Of a stretch of 64,000 bases of DNA, positions 20,030 to 31,925 are shown piece by piece. The stretch covers positions 49,022,722 to 49,086,721 of the forward strand of contig OX365952.1 of NCBI GenBank assembly GCA_947247005.1. Reading direction: 5' to 3'. The notes beneath the pieces are model-generated. The model had not been told where the DNA came from, made no database searches, and saw nothing but the letters and a program-made list of their open reading frames with translations. Source of the stretch: Spisula solida (lineage: Eukaryota; Mollusca; Bivalvia; Venerida; Mactridae). The position numbers and the translations under genes were made by a program. Each line of letters opens with the position of its first letter. The stretch's first letter is position 1.

Positions 20030-21451
20030 AAAGTGCCATATAACCCACATACGTTTTAGTACGCAACAGGTGTACAAAGGCTATCGACTAATCAACAAGG
20101 TCATATGGTACAATGAACAGTGTCACGTCGGTCTAAACAGGGTCATGTCAGACATTCACTGATGTCACTCGTGTTATTATCTATGTCACTCTGTATTATT
20201 ATGTGCTTACTTGACTTTTTACGTGCTTTAATTTGAAAAAATCTTAAAAATCTATAAACATGAATATTTTCTCCAGTAACATTCCACAGCACATCACATG
20301 TTGTCATCTTTTGCTGACAATGTCAAGTTTCCTTGACCAATAAATAACTCATCCATAAGTCGGGATACTCGGCCTTATCAGCCTTCATTAGACTACTTCT
20401 CACTTCTTCATGAAAACCAAATGATTATACTGTACATTACGGACACACGGAACATACTGTTAGTGTTGACTCTAGATTATCGCTACCCTCGAGTTCTCTA
20501 AACAGCGTTCCTGTACATAACCTGAGTTGTCCCACATCTACTTGTGATTCAAGTAAGAACATTTACTGAACACTATTTGATCAGTGACTGATCATTGATG
20601 AACAATTTTGGAAAATACTAACTGAGACAAAGGAATCTAGTATATCGTAAATAGTTTAAAACATTCATACATATGTATTATAAGTATTTTGACATTGAGT
20701 CATTTTGTTTTGTAATATAGTATACGCACTGTACAAGGTTTTATGCGCCTTATAATGTACTCGCTAACGCCCGCTATCTTTATAATTCTTGAAGAAAACG
20801 TTTAATAAACTCAAAGATCATATAGAGTATTCTTTGATAAATTTGAACCTGTACTAAGAGATGTAATGACTTTTGTAATATCACATTGTAAAATATTAGC
20901 ATGGACACTGTTTCGGATAGGTACACATGCGAACATGATTGCTAATGTCTAAATGTGTTGCAGTAGTTGTGTCTTCATAGATATTTCACTCATATTTTAA
21001 TGTAACCTTTCATGCGCTATTTAAACTTATAAATCTTTAAACAAACAAGCAACAGTCTGACTTAATGTGTATCTAAATACGGGTAGTTGGCTCTTTCGTT
21101 TGAAGCAATAAAACCCGACATTTTAAGTTCAAACGTACGATCACTAGGTGTTATATAACAGTTCCCGGGCGTGAGGAGGCTTAAATATATATTAAAGACA
21201 TGCATTGGTGACAGTTTATCTCTAGTGCGGCGCAACTCAATTAGTTTACCCACTCTAATATAATTTATCACTTTTCACTCTGCTAATTCCTGATATGTGT
21301 CGGACAAACTTTCACGCACAAAACATTTACATTGTAGATGCTGTCAGAACATTAAAACAGATGGGAAGTGGGGAGAAATTAAATAAATTTAACGGTTGGA
21401 TGCGATATTCTTTTCAACCCCCGATGGGCAAGTACTGTGTTTATGCGACAG
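20030..21451. other. Unannotated stretch
   Basis: No repeat pair, RNA gene or convincing frame. The minus frame at 21062-21271 has no recognisable feature. Confidence 0.4.
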
Positions 21452-21800
21452 TTGGCATTGTGCCTTGTATGTTTGGTTATGTTTTCTGTGCTCGGCTGGT
21501 TAAGTTGGGCATTGTACCTTGTATCTTTTGTATGTTTTCTGGCTCGGCTGGTTCCGTTGTGCACTGTGCCTTGTATGTTTGGTTATGTTTTCTGTGCTCG
21601 GCTGGTTAAGTTGGGCATTGTACCTTGTATCTTTTTTATGTTTTCTGGCTCGGCTGGTTCAGTTGTGCATTGTGCCTTATACCTTTTGTATGTTTTCTGT
21701 GCTCGGCTGGTTAAGTTGGGCATTGTGCCTTGTATGTGTTTTATGTTTTCTGTGCTCGGCTAGTGAAGTTTAGTACTGCCTTCCATGTCTGTCTCAGTAT
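21452..21800 (-). repeat. Dispersed family D element with ~53-bp tandem array (six units)
   Basis: Units contain GGGCATTGTGCCTTGTATGT and TTTTCTGTGCTCGGCTGGTT; alternating variants give a ~105-bp dimer (21507 and 21612). The array ends in a tail TACTGCCTTCCATGTCTGTC. The same unit plus tail occurs as one or two copies at 22750, 44959, 51901, 53492 and 56210, so the tandem unit is part of a mobile or dispersed element. The open frames across it are repeat artefacts. Confidence 0.85.
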
Positions 21801-22749
21801 CATTTTTTTATCTTTCATCCACAATTGTTAATGTTACCAGTCCGTGGTGATCTACTCGTAATAATGATCACCTCGCGCACGGGCGCTAGAGGGTTCTCAC
21901 CAGATGTCGCGATATTTAAACGGTACTAATATAGTCCCCTTTTTAGTGATCGACGTATATTGATATCCCGTTTACTCTTATCAATGCTAGGTTGATTGTG
22001 AAACACGTTCTAGCAACTAATATTAATCACACTCGACACCTCAGTCCCGATTGAATAGCCACAGCCACGAGGGTAAGTGAGACAGCTGTTTCCGATTTTG
22101 CTGAACATTTAACGGTACCATTTTTATCTATTACATGTGTACTTGAATTACCAGGGGTGTCCAACCAATAATAACCTGTTCATCTGTATACCTAACTAAA
22201 GTTACCCGGGTAGGCATATACAATTTTGATATAATATATAAATTTAATAAAAATAATATATAATTATAGTCAGTTCCTTGTAGACCATATAAATGTTATT
22301 ATTATTATAAATAAACTGTTTAATTGTGATTAGATATATTGATTGCTTAAGGCAGGCGGTTGTTGCATTCATGTGACCACTAATACAGACATGACAATAT
22401 GCTGTATCAAAGTTTGACTCTATTTATTTGACTATTAAATTGTTCCGATGAAAGCCCTTTCTGTCATTTTTTACCTGTATCCTGTTCTAATATCTTACAT
22501 AACATTGCACGCCCCCTTTATCTTGTACTTCACGCTAATCTGTCGCTTAATTATTTTACATGTGCAGAAATTCAAAGTTTTCACATTAGACAACTTCCTG
22601 TGACGTCATTATAGAACATTACATTAACTTGCCTGATAATTGGTTACGGAGGAATGTCCGTCATGCGTGAGTTTGCATACAGGACAGGCATTATATCTAT
22701 GTACCCATCAGTGAAAGACCATACAGTCTGCGTAAAGGTAACGAACAAT
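21801..22749. other. Unannotated stretch with one isolated donor consensus
   Basis: GAGGGTAAGTGAG at about 22067 is a good donor consensus, but no coding frame leads into it. TA-rich sequence lies around 22240-22330. Confidence 0.3.
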
Positions 22750-22845
22750 CGGACAGGGAAGTCAGCACTCAACAGGAACACAGCAGAGCACAGAAAACAT
22801 AAGAACACATACAACAAGCACAAGGTACAATACCCAACACACATT
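22750..22845 (+). repeat. Family D fragment
   Basis: GGACAGGGAAGTCAGCACTC, GAGCACAGAAAACATAAG and AAGGTACAATACCCAAC are the family D tail and unit in the reverse orientation to 21452. Short frames on both strands follow from this sequence. Confidence 0.75.
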
Positions 22846-23552
22846 TGAACGAAAAAATGAAACTGAAACTTAGTATTTTGTCGTTCTGTATTAAACGTAT
22901 TTCATATCACTTTAAAGAATGGATAATGAATACTAGTGTATTGCATATTTAAACTTGCTCGACTGTTTAAGAAATAACCGTAACTCGTAAAACAGTATTG
23001 TTAAGCTGTAAAAAATATTGAGCCGGATAGTTTTGTTTTTATTTACAATGTACGTAAAAGTGATCATAAAAGTATGAAGTATGTTTCTATTATCGATAGA
23101 TGAGTACACCCGAACTATCGGCATGTTTACGACTAAAACATTTCACCAAGAAACTTAGTCGACTCCTTTAGATGTAACATGATATTAAAATAGGCGCGTT
23201 CCTAGCAATTATGTCATATGTTGTGATGCCACACGTGTTTTCTACGCCGTCATCTTGACATCTTCTCAGCACAAACCAGTACTTACATCGACCCCGTAAC
23301 ATGATTGAGATGCAATTACCTTACGAAACAAAGCATCTTGACATTTGGGTTATTTAAGATCTTTAGATATCACGCAATAAGTCATCCCTATAAGGTTTTA
23401 TATACAATTTTAAATAACAAGAAACAGAGAGAAAAAAACATTGAAAAACATAAAAAAATTGTAAAATCAAACACGCTTTCTGAAGGGTCGAAAATACGGG
23501 AAAAATAATGCAAACTATTTAATTATATCAATACATTGCACATGTATAGATA
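22846..23552. other. Unannotated AT-rich stretch
   Basis: No supported feature. Confidence 0.4.
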
Positions 23553-23754
23553 CAGTAAAACCTCGTTATCTCGAGGACCCATCGGGACAAGCCAAATGCT
23601 CGAGTTAAGCCAGGTGCTCGAAATATCCGAAGTCAATGATGAATTGTTGTTATGACTAATTGTTAGCTGTGTTTATATGAAAATGAGTTTGAAATTTGCT
23701 CGAATTAGGCCGGTTGCTCGAATAATCGCTGCTCGTATTACCGAGGTTTTACTG
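23553..23754. mobile_element. pogo/Tigger-type MITE
   Basis: Termini CAGTAAAACCTCGTTA and CCGAGGTTTTACTG flanked by TA on each side. Both the terminal sequence and the TA duplication fit the pogo/Tigger group. The interior contains inverted GCTCGAGTTA / CTCGAATTAGGCCGG-like words. No transposase. Confidence 0.75.
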
Positions 23755-23843
23755 TATATACAAAAAACCGTGACACTTACATATGAGCTGTTGTTGTCCG
23801 AGTAATGTTTTGTTGGTTATTCACCCTTGTTACCCTGATAAAA

Positions 23844-24271
23844 CAACATGATTGGATAATCGCAACATGATTGAAAAATGGCGGATGCATGTTAACGTAT
23901 TCTTCGCATTTTCGGCCAATTCTTCAACATCTACGTGTTCAACCATTTTTTAAAGCTGTATGAAGATAAACGGGTAAGTTCCTTCCATGAAACTAATACT
24001 GTTTATCCGTATCTTTGTGAATATGATACACAATACGTTAAACAATTTGAAAAATCTGTGTTGGATTTATTTGACAGTTAATAAAACATACATATTGTTG
24101 TTTATTTTGGGTTAAGATCTTTTGTTTATACGGCTCATTCATTTCACTATCAGACTTAGTTTAGAGTAAGTTATTTACACTTGCGGTTTTTACGTGATAA
24201 CCATTTAAAGTAACCCATGTGTGAAAAATGGATAAAAACGAACATGATTGAGGATAAAGGACAACATGATT
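23844..24271 (+). promoter_or_regulatory. Left subterminal CAACATGATT repeats
   Basis: Copies at 23844-23853, 23863-23872, 24240-24249 (one change) and 24262-24271. Mirror copies lie at the opposite end (29352-29361, 29778-29787, 29797-29806). Placement at both ends suggests transposase recognition sites. Confidence 0.5.
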
Positions 24272-24530
24272 TATCTTTTAAAGTGGATACTAACCAACAT
24301 TGATTTTTCATTGATGCACTGCAGTGCGAATTTAATATTAAGCTTCACTATTGGAAGAATAATTGGATGACCCCAATACATACGTAGGAGTAGATAACTC
24401 TATGAAGTATTTATTGGAAAATATGTCTCTTTTTTCAACCTCGTGCACATTTGTAAGTTTACGTTCAAGGTTTTAACCTATAATATCTAAGTGCATGTTA
24501 ATATTGCTGTGATACTTTGCATACTTGCCA

Positions 24531-24592
24531 ACCGTCTTGACCCCAACATCTGCACTAGCCAACCGTCTTGACCCCAACATCTGCACTCTATC
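24531..24592. repeat. Tandem duplication of a 31-bp unit
   Basis: GCCAACCGTCTTGACCCCAA followed by CATCTGCACTA occurs twice in succession. Confidence 0.8.
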
Positions 24593-24969
24593 AAGCATGT
24601 TGTTGAATGTTATGCCCCATTTGGACTAATGGACTAAATACAAAAGTTTCCAGTTCATGTACACAATTTTAACCTCTAAAATATTCAATGTGCATTGACA
24701 TGTATCTTTGATACTATGCATACTTTATTACCATAATGACGCCATGACCTCCACATATATAGGCAACTCTATCAAATATATGTTGAAATTATGTCCCCTT
24801 TTTAAATTAGAAAAGCAATTTGGCACCATTCAAGACATGCTCACAGCGTTTAGCCTGGTTCCCATAATTCACTGTTCCCATTCCCGGTGAATTTTGTACA
24901 TTTAGATACATGTGTTAAATTTACCTGTCTTAACTTATTATGAATTTTACCAAAATATAGCAGAAAAAA

Positions 24970-25150
24970 ATATTTAACTAGAAATGTGTCCACAGGACAC
25001 GGATGCCCCCGCTAAAAGCTGTCATCAGACACCTAAGTATAAGCTATGCAAATGGAATAATTTGAAACAAGTTTGTAATTGCTTAAATATGACATAGAAC
25101 AGACGACTAGAGCTGGGTCTGTAAGTGTGACCTTTACATTTGAGTCAGGG
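24970..25150. repeat. Diverged dispersed repeat related to 26761-27050
   Basis: CTAGAAATGTGTCCACAGGA and GTAAGTGTGACCTTTACATT are words I associate with a widespread bivalve repeat; the second matches the 168-bp tandem repeat at 26761. Boundaries are uncertain. Confidence 0.4.
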
Positions 25151-25584
25151 TGTGAATGCGAATGTAACCAAGTAATTTTAAAATCCAGAACGAAATAGGA
25201 AAAAAAACAAAGCAGACAAGAATCGTATACTTGTGCCTTTTATTGTAACCGGTGGATATTTTATATTATTTTAGTATTTCACTTTTAGTGGTGTTTGACC
25301 TGTGGTCAGTGGTTGTTTTTAACCTAAGGAGGTATGGATTAACTCCCTTGTTTTTGTGTAATGAAGAACCAGTTTGACTGTGCTATGTTCTCTTCTGTTA
25401 ATCCCTAAATTTGTGTCACATGACTGATATTCATTGTCAGTCCAAGTTAGCTTCTGGAGAAAGAATGTTGTTTAGAAGTAGAAGTTTGTTGTACTATGCA
25501 TTATAGTGGAATATAGAGGTTTGATCTTATTCTTCATTATATTATATTCTTATGTCTGATATTCTTGTATATTCATAGAGACCT

Positions 25585-26066
25585 GGGTACTGTTTTATCA
25601 AAGCATTCACGCTAGCGTAACTCTAAGTTTTCCGTAAATATTGCGTACGTCGATAATATTTGCGCAAATGCGTTTTACTAAGATATTTTTTCTCATGTTT
25701 TGTCGTAAGTATTGGCGTAATTCTACGCAAGGTCGGAGTAAGCGTAAATAGCAAATATGAACGTAGTGAGGAGTTTTTGCCACGCGCTGTTGATTTTCGA
25801 CCGTCACTTGTTGTTATAGACCGTGATTAGTAATATAAACATGTTTAATCATCAAAACTTATCGAACTTTATGTATATTTATTCACTCTGGTTCCCGTTA
25901 TATTGGTAATATTGTGGCCCGGTCTACGTTCAATATTCAATATTTTTACGTAAATGTATGCAACAACTTGCGATCGTTTAGTAAAACACACTTAAGGATT
26001 TGCGTAAGTGACAAATATATGCGCAAACTTACGCGACATTTACGCAATGTTAGTAAAACAGTACCC
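25585..26066. mobile_element. Long MITE related to family C, nested in the 6-kb element
   Basis: Termini GGGTACTGTTTTATCAAAG and TTAGTAAAACAGTACCC, with complementary GCGTAA/TTACGC words through both halves. Its outer ~20 bp match family C but the body does not. It has no coding capacity; short frames on both strands arise from the symmetry. Confidence 0.75.
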
Positions 26067-26760
26067 TGTATCTTAAATGAGCTTTACTTAAATTGTAATT
26101 ATTAATACTAAGAAATGTGTAAATGGGTGTGTTGGCCCTTGGAATTCAAGATGGCTGTCATGTTGTTGTAAAGTAATAGAATGGTGATTGGTAAAAGTAT
26201 TAATCTGTAATTCCTTCTATTTGTTAACTCTGTTCTCTAACCATTTGCAGTAATCCATCACTGCGAGTGTGTGACGTGGGGTGAGTTATTGTGAATCGTA
26301 GAAGACCCAATCCATAATCGGTATGTAACTATGTGTGTGATACATATGTAATAATTGTACCTTTGTTGTTTGTCATTGTTTGTATATCATGTATGTTCTT
26401 AACTGATTCCTTGATTAATGTATATTATATTAAAGGCCGATGATCACAGGATTCTTAGCTTAACATATCGTATAGCAAAGTAATTATACAGATGTTATAA
26501 TTAACTTGTTACCATTATACTTAATGCTCTTTATTGTTTGTTTCAGGGCTTATGAAATGACTTGCATTGAATATGAATTGAAATGATATGAAATATATTC
26601 AGCAATAGATCATGTACTGTACATAGAAAAGAAGTCCGAACATTATAGTAGAAACACATTAACTATATTAGTGTTGTTTATCACCCCCATATCCTTCTGG
26701 CAGTTCCTAGACTACATTATACAAGAAAGCAATACTGACACAGGATATATTAACTTTTAC

Positions 26761-27050
26761 TCTCAAAGTATGACCTTGACTTTTGCGTTCGGGACCTGGG
26801 TCTTGTGCATGACTCCTCGTCTTGATGATGTGAACATTTGTGGCAAGTAGTATAAATACAAAATTAGAAATGACATAGTTACAGAGCGGACATGAATCAC
26901 ATGCCTATTTGAGAATTTTAACATTTGATCTCTAAGTGTGACCTTGACCTTTGAGTTAGGGATCTGGGTTTTGTGCATGCCACGTTGTCTTGATGTGGTG
27001 AACATTTGTACCAAATATTATAGATATCCAATAAGAAATTACAGAGCATA
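26761..27050. repeat. Two tandem units of a ~168-bp repeat
   Basis: TGACCTTGAC...CTGGGTCTTGTGCATGA...GTGAACATTTGT recurs with a 168-bp offset (26771 and 26939). Similar units are, to my knowledge, common in bivalve genomes. The minus-strand frames here read through the repeat and are not genes. Confidence 0.75.
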
Positions 27051-27763
27051 AAAACCTTCCAAACACTTGAACAATATGTACCATTTTTGAGAGGCGTAAG
27101 CCTTTCTATACTATCATTGCCCATTTCTTAATACAACCTGAACCGCCTTTAGGCTGCTATGTGAATCCGCATTTAAGTAGTTCCAGAAACTGTCAACATT
27201 CCCAATACTGCAACATATGTTTCTCCAAATTTTTAAACTGATTTAATTCTATCTGTGTAACGGGGTCAACTTTTACTGATGTGAGACCTCCCGATAGTTA
27301 GTTACCTTTTATGTAATATTGTATAACGTAGCTGTCAAACTGGCCGAACTACTTTCGTAGTATTGACCTTTTTAACCTTTGAGGTGTGGTTTTCGGACAA
27401 TGCTTGTTGTTGATTGGTTGATTATCTGTGTCGTCATGTCATCGCGGGAATGTAATTTTTCCTCGCTGACATATTGGATTTGGAGAAGACGGTTGTCTTT
27501 TTGGGACTCTGAGTTGAATTGGGGTTTATGGCTAATAGAGATTTATGGTGGTATGTATTGCTCTTGGTTTCGATGGTTTAATTGTCATGCCTTTCGTTAT
27601 TCTTGAAATGAGTGTGCTGTTGACAATTCCGATGAATTTACTCTTTCGGTAATTCTGGTATTTACGCGTTTTCGCGACATATGTAAAATGGCAGTATAGA
27701 CTATTAAACTTCTTTATAATTATCACATCCATTTCTGAGCACATTGTAATGTTAATATTTCAG

Positions 27764-27828
27764 AGCTAACAGCATCCACTTAACATCACGGGAGATGGAC
27801 GGACGTATGTGAACAGTACCACATATTG
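27764..27828 (+). other. Splice-bounded non-coding segment
   Basis: 65 bp between TTAATATTTCAG and ATTG|GTGAGT. All three frames are stopped. It belongs to a set of segments with good splice consensus: 26251-26280 (acceptor TTTGCAG, donor GTGAGT), acceptors TTTGTTTCAG at 26546 and TTGTTTCTTTCAG at 28080. It could be exons of a non-coding or 5' untranslated transcript, or chance. Confidence 0.25.
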
Positions 27829-28194
27829 GTGAGTTTTGTATAGTTGATGTACTCTGTATTTTGATTGTTTTTATCTAATTGTAAACCTGTATGATTACCT
27901 GTGAAGTCGGCCACTAGACTAATTAATGATTATAATGTATATGTATGTACATTGGTGCTGTCCAAGATGAAATAACCATTTCATCTTCCTGTAATGATCT
28001 GTTATACATGTATGGTTATTTCCAGGAACATCATATAATTATGTACATGTATGACTGGGAGTTATTGTTGTTTCTTTCAGGTCACAGTCTGTTTGAGTCT
28101 GTTCGGAACTGTTCAGTTCGGTTGAGTCTACATTGTATTAACTTTATTCCATTGGAAGTAACTGTTCGTTATAGCATCTATGGGACTTATTATA

Positions 28195-28328
28195 TGTAAC
28201 GAACAAAGTCATCATATTATATTTATATGACACATAAATTTCTACAAATAAAAAGGGACAGTATCTAATTGAATCCAGTGTTATGTTTTCTGTACTTAAG
28301 TACACATGCAGAAATACATAAAGTTACA
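28195..28328 (+). repeat. Candidate short LTR (134 bp)
   Basis: Starts TGTAAC and ends GTTACA (perfect 6-bp inverted ends), contains AATAAA, and is followed immediately by GTGGCGCCCACGG, which resembles the primer-binding site of Gypsy-type elements. No second LTR or coding region was seen, so it is a 5' LTR remnant at most. Confidence 0.4.
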
Positions 28329-28341
28329 GTGGCGCCCACGG
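28329..28341 (+). other. Putative primer-binding site
   Basis: TGGCGCCCAC directly after the candidate LTR. The position and TGGCGCC start fit a tRNA-primed element; this is the main reason for the LTR call. Confidence 0.35.
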
Positions 28342-28513
28342 ATTTTGGATTAATTTGATTGTGTCATTAACATTCAGAGGATTACTTGAAAATTTAATTA
28401 ATTTATTGTCAAATTGTGGACAATCTAGTTTATCCATGGAAATTATTACTTGGAGTCTTAAGATGTGTGGACATTAAACGTTATATTAACAGATGTTGAC
28501 GTGACATCAGTTT

Positions 28514-28631
28514 CGATCATCAGCCGATTGAGGGGAGTAACGTATCGATCATCCGATCGAGGGGAGTAACGTATCGATCATCCGAACGAGGGGAGTAACG
28601 TATCGATCATCCGATCGAGGGGAGTAACGTA
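28514..28631. repeat. 29-bp minisatellite, four units
   Basis: GATCGAGGGGAGTAACGTAT followed by CGATCATCC, four copies with one or two variants. Confidence 0.9.
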
Positions 28632-29833
28632 TAAAAATCACTAGTATTCTACGATCAACAATTATTGTGAAAATGTTCGTTAAATCGATATTTTTGCAGA
28701 TAATCACTCAGCCGGGGAGATATCGAACTTGTTTATACGAATATGACGTGTTCATCAAATGTCCCAGCTGTATAGCTATTTTTAGAAACTTCAGACCAGG
28801 GTCACAGGATGGTTTTATCAATGAATCGTTATGTTATGTTATGCAATCATATGGCGTGGCTATACTAGCCGCTTTCTAGAGATGTCTCACGCTGTGAGGG
28901 AAGTGATTACAAGACGGTACTGTAGAATCTGATAAATAGGCGCGTAGTATTATTTTAAAGCCACTTTTGATATACACATTCAAAACACGTATTACATATA
29001 AATCAATATGCCCCTTTTTACAATTATTTAGATACCCAACATGCCTATATAGTCACATATGCCTATTTTGAAATTCAAGACAAGATCGGCAGTTTGAAAA
29101 CGAACATTAAACGTGTAAAGTCGTTTAAGCTTTAGTAGCAGCAACGAGATCGCTTCCCATCACACTCTCAGTGCTTTGATTATTAAATGTCCCAAAATCA
29201 TGTGCTATAGACTAGGTGTGAAATGCCTTACATCGGTAATTTTCATAAACCTGCTACCACAATTCATGAGCACACTTCTTTAATGTACAATTATTTGTAC
29301 CTTGAGAATCCCCTTGGCAAGATTTCAATTGGTAATGTTGGTTTTATCCACAATCATGTTGGCCAGTATCTTAAAAAATTTAACAATCACGTCGGTCAGT
29401 ATCCAAAAAATACTATACATGTTTGAATTATTGTTGGTGAGCGTTAATTTATCAAAAAAAAAAAAAAAAAATGGAAACGTCCAAATAATAGTTTATACAC
29501 CTGCCGAAACTTCTCAAATGATATTCATTACATAGAGTCCAATAAATGAGTTTAACAACGTTTTAAGTACAAAACTCATTCACAAATGCAAAATCCACAC
29601 ATTCTTTAAGGCTTTACATAGTGAAAAATACTACCTATATGCAAATTGTTTAGTGCAAATAGTACATTTTCCTCATATGTTGATTATGTAATATTGAAAT
29701 AAACAATATGGACAGTGTATATGGAAATTATTGCAAAAACAATGTACTTACCACATTTTTCATGTCGGCCATTTTTCAATCATGTTGCGTTTATCCAATT
29801 ATGTTGTTTTATCAGGGTAACAAGGGTGTTATT

Positions 29834-30407
29834 TCATGTGGCTGTCACGTAAACAGCCATTGTAACGCACTCCTGTTGTGGAGGGAAGCCCCGTGTACTC
29901 CTCATTGCAGCGGCAAGGGACCAAGCGACTCGAAGTCAGCAATGTCCCCTGTCTTAACCTTTGCAGGATAGTTACACACTACATAACACTATTGTGCTGT
30001 ATTTCGGCCATATCCATTGGTATTTTAGCTTGGTGTTAAATATTATTGAATAATAATTATAATAATAAAATACATATTTTCAGAAGAAACTTATTTGACA
30101 ATACATGCATATTGACATTCTTCCATAGGAGCCTCAACGATATTTCCTGATTATAAAAATGTTGATATAGCAAATGAAATTAGAAAAAATAGCAAAAAAC
30201 AACACCTACAAGTGAAGCAATAAGAATCTAAAATCAGTATATTGACCACATGTTTAGAAGAGTAAACACCGTCATAAGCATGGCACTAACCAGACAGCCA
30301 GAAGGTACAATAAAAGCTTGCACATCAAGAACGACTTGATGAAAGACAACTGAACAGGAAAGAAAACAACCTGGATGAAATAGTTGGGCAACAGCCGGAA
30401 CAATTGC
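29834..30407. other. Flank of the 6-kb element, unassigned
   Basis: A comparatively GC-rich segment at 29860-29970 (CTCCTGTTGTGGAGGGAAGC) is open to a stop at 29969-29971 and encodes a cysteine-rich stretch, but no splice context or homology supports a gene. The rest is AT-rich. Confidence 0.25.
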
Positions 30408-30802
30408 AAAATAAATAAAAATACCAGATTTATATAGCGCCTTTTTCATGCGAACACACGTTCAAAGGCACTTAATACATTATAGTGTTGCAGCCACAAG
30501 GGCGCAGGTGCATCCTCTACCAGTGCAAATACAGCATGATCTGACCAGAGGGACAAGAGACATTAGATACAGGCAGGTCCGGCGCTGCAGTAGTGCGCCT
30601 AGTTCTTATTTCGAATAATATGCCCGGTGTATAGCAGATTCACAGCTTCCTGGTACCTTTACCCGGATACTTTGCAGACCACACGACCAGATATAGCGGG
30701 AAATATTATAAATATTTCAGAAATGTCAAGTTCCGATGCCGGGGATTGAACCAACGACCCCGGGATTGACAGACCAGTGCGTTACCACTGAGCTAAATCC
30801 GC
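30408..30802 (-). repeat. Full-length tRNA-derived SINE, family S2
   Basis: On the minus strand it opens with a good tRNA-like head: GCGGATTTAGCTCAGTGGTA (A-box) and TTGGTTCAATCCCCGG (B-box). A ~300-bp body follows, then GGCGCTATATAAATCTGGTA and an A/T-rich tail. The head recurs at 34448-34545 on the plus strand. Length, internal promoter and tail are those of a SINE, not a tRNA gene. Confidence 0.75.
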
Positions 30803-31493
30803 AATAGACCGCGTGCAATGAAAACGGTGCCTTCAATGTCATATGTATATACATTAGTGTGAACAGGTTAGATAAGGTGGGGGTAATATTGCATTCTATT
30901 ATAAACTATGTTCTTGTACTGCTTGAGATGATCAAAACACAATGCCTACCTTAAAGTATTGGCAAGCATGATTAACGGAAGTTTTATCAATGAATATCGG
31001 CTGAAAAGAGACATACACAAAGACGTTCATCACTAATAACGTTGCAAGTGGTACAAACATGCATTGTGTGATTCTACCAGGTGTTACCAGTCACCTAGGT
31101 CTAATGGCAAACCTGACGTATTTCCCCATTGATGATGAAACTTTACTTTGATAAGGGGCCACCGTTAAATGTTTTAAGTAGAGTTCAATCACTCCACGTG
31201 GGTAATGTGGGTGACCCGTTGCCACGAAGCGCCCTCTAGTGGAGATCACGTGGGTTATTGACTCAACTAAAGCAGCTGTCATTGTCAAGGTGTGAAAATG
31301 ACATCTCCAGGTAATCCTGGGGTCCCTTTATCGTAACTTGTCACATCTTATCTTGACTTTATGTTAGTCCGCGTGCATCGTTAACAATTCAACAAGGTAT
31401 TGTATTTTTGCAAAAAGATTATAGAGCGATATTACATCTCTACGAAAAATTTGTCTTGGAAGTAGTCATGCTGATGGTTCCCAGTCAAATTCT
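30803..31493. other. Unannotated stretch with one GC-richer open frame
   Basis: The minus-strand frame at 31091-31288 (starting MTMTAALVESITHVISTRGR) lies in a locally GC-richer block with two CACGTG sites. No similarity recognised; not called. Confidence 0.3.
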
Positions 31494-31925
31494 ATGCTGG
31501 ATCGAGGCATTTTTGGTTGGCCGATAACAGTCAGTGGTGGTTAATGGTCACTCTTCTGATAAGGTTCCTGTAACTTAAGGTGTACGTACCGCAGTGGTCC
31601 GGTTTGGGCCCATTACTCTTCCTGCTTTATATAAATAACCTTCCTGACAAACTTACTTCCCAGGTACGGCTGTTTACTGATGACACAGTCGCTTACCTCG
31701 TAGTCACATCCCTCTCAGATTGCCATGCGTTGCAAAATCACCTGCTATAACTTGAACACTGGGAAAGACAACGGGATAAGAATTTCACTCCAGTAAGTGT
31801 CAGATTCTCCATATCTCAAGGAGCCGAAATCTTAGTGACGACATCAGTGACATCCTCAGATGGTACACCAACATATCCAGGATATCAACAACAGCAAACA
31901 CAACACGTGGCTTAATCAAACGTGG
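31494..31925 (+). pseudogene. Decayed LINE reverse transcriptase fragment (Jockey/CR1-like)
   Basis: Translation shows QSVVVNGHSSDKVPV, then after a frameshift [18 protein letters not shown] and [12 protein letters not shown] (catalytic FxDD at 31673-31684), then LEHWERQRDKNFTP and finally ANTTRGLIKRG near 31900. These are successive motifs of the palm and thumb of a non-LTR RT. In-frame stops and at least one frameshift show it is dead. The endonuclease and 3' tail are not visible. Confidence 0.8.

Larger units (their letters stand above)
23822..29828. mobile_element. ~6-kb TIR element, superfamily unknown
   Basis: Termini begin CACCCTTGTTACCCTGATAA at 23822 and are repeated inverted up to 29828; 59 of 61 positions agree. 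The insertion is flanked by a perfect TTATT duplication (23817-23821 and 29829-29833). Subterminal CAACATGATT-like motifs occur at 23844, 23863, 24240 and 24262, and inverted at 29352, 29778 and 29797, resembling transposase-binding sites. No long open frame is found inside, so it is non-autonomous or decayed. The CAC start with a 5-bp duplication recalls Transib/RAG-type elements, but the duplication is not GC-rich and nothing else supports that. Confidence 0.8.

Noticed and set aside
21295..21773. Hydrophobic cysteine-containing open frames resembling membrane peptides
   Set aside because: They read through the ~53-bp family D array in different frames; the same DNA appears elsewhere as non-coding repeat.
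23822..29828. RAG/Transib transposon
   Set aside because: Only the CAC start and 5-bp duplication fit; the target is AT-rich, the terminus does not continue as CACWATG, and no RAG1-like frame exists.
30720..30802. Functional tRNA gene on the minus strand
   Set aside because: The A- and B-boxes are good, but the arms do not pair properly and a SINE body and tail follow.
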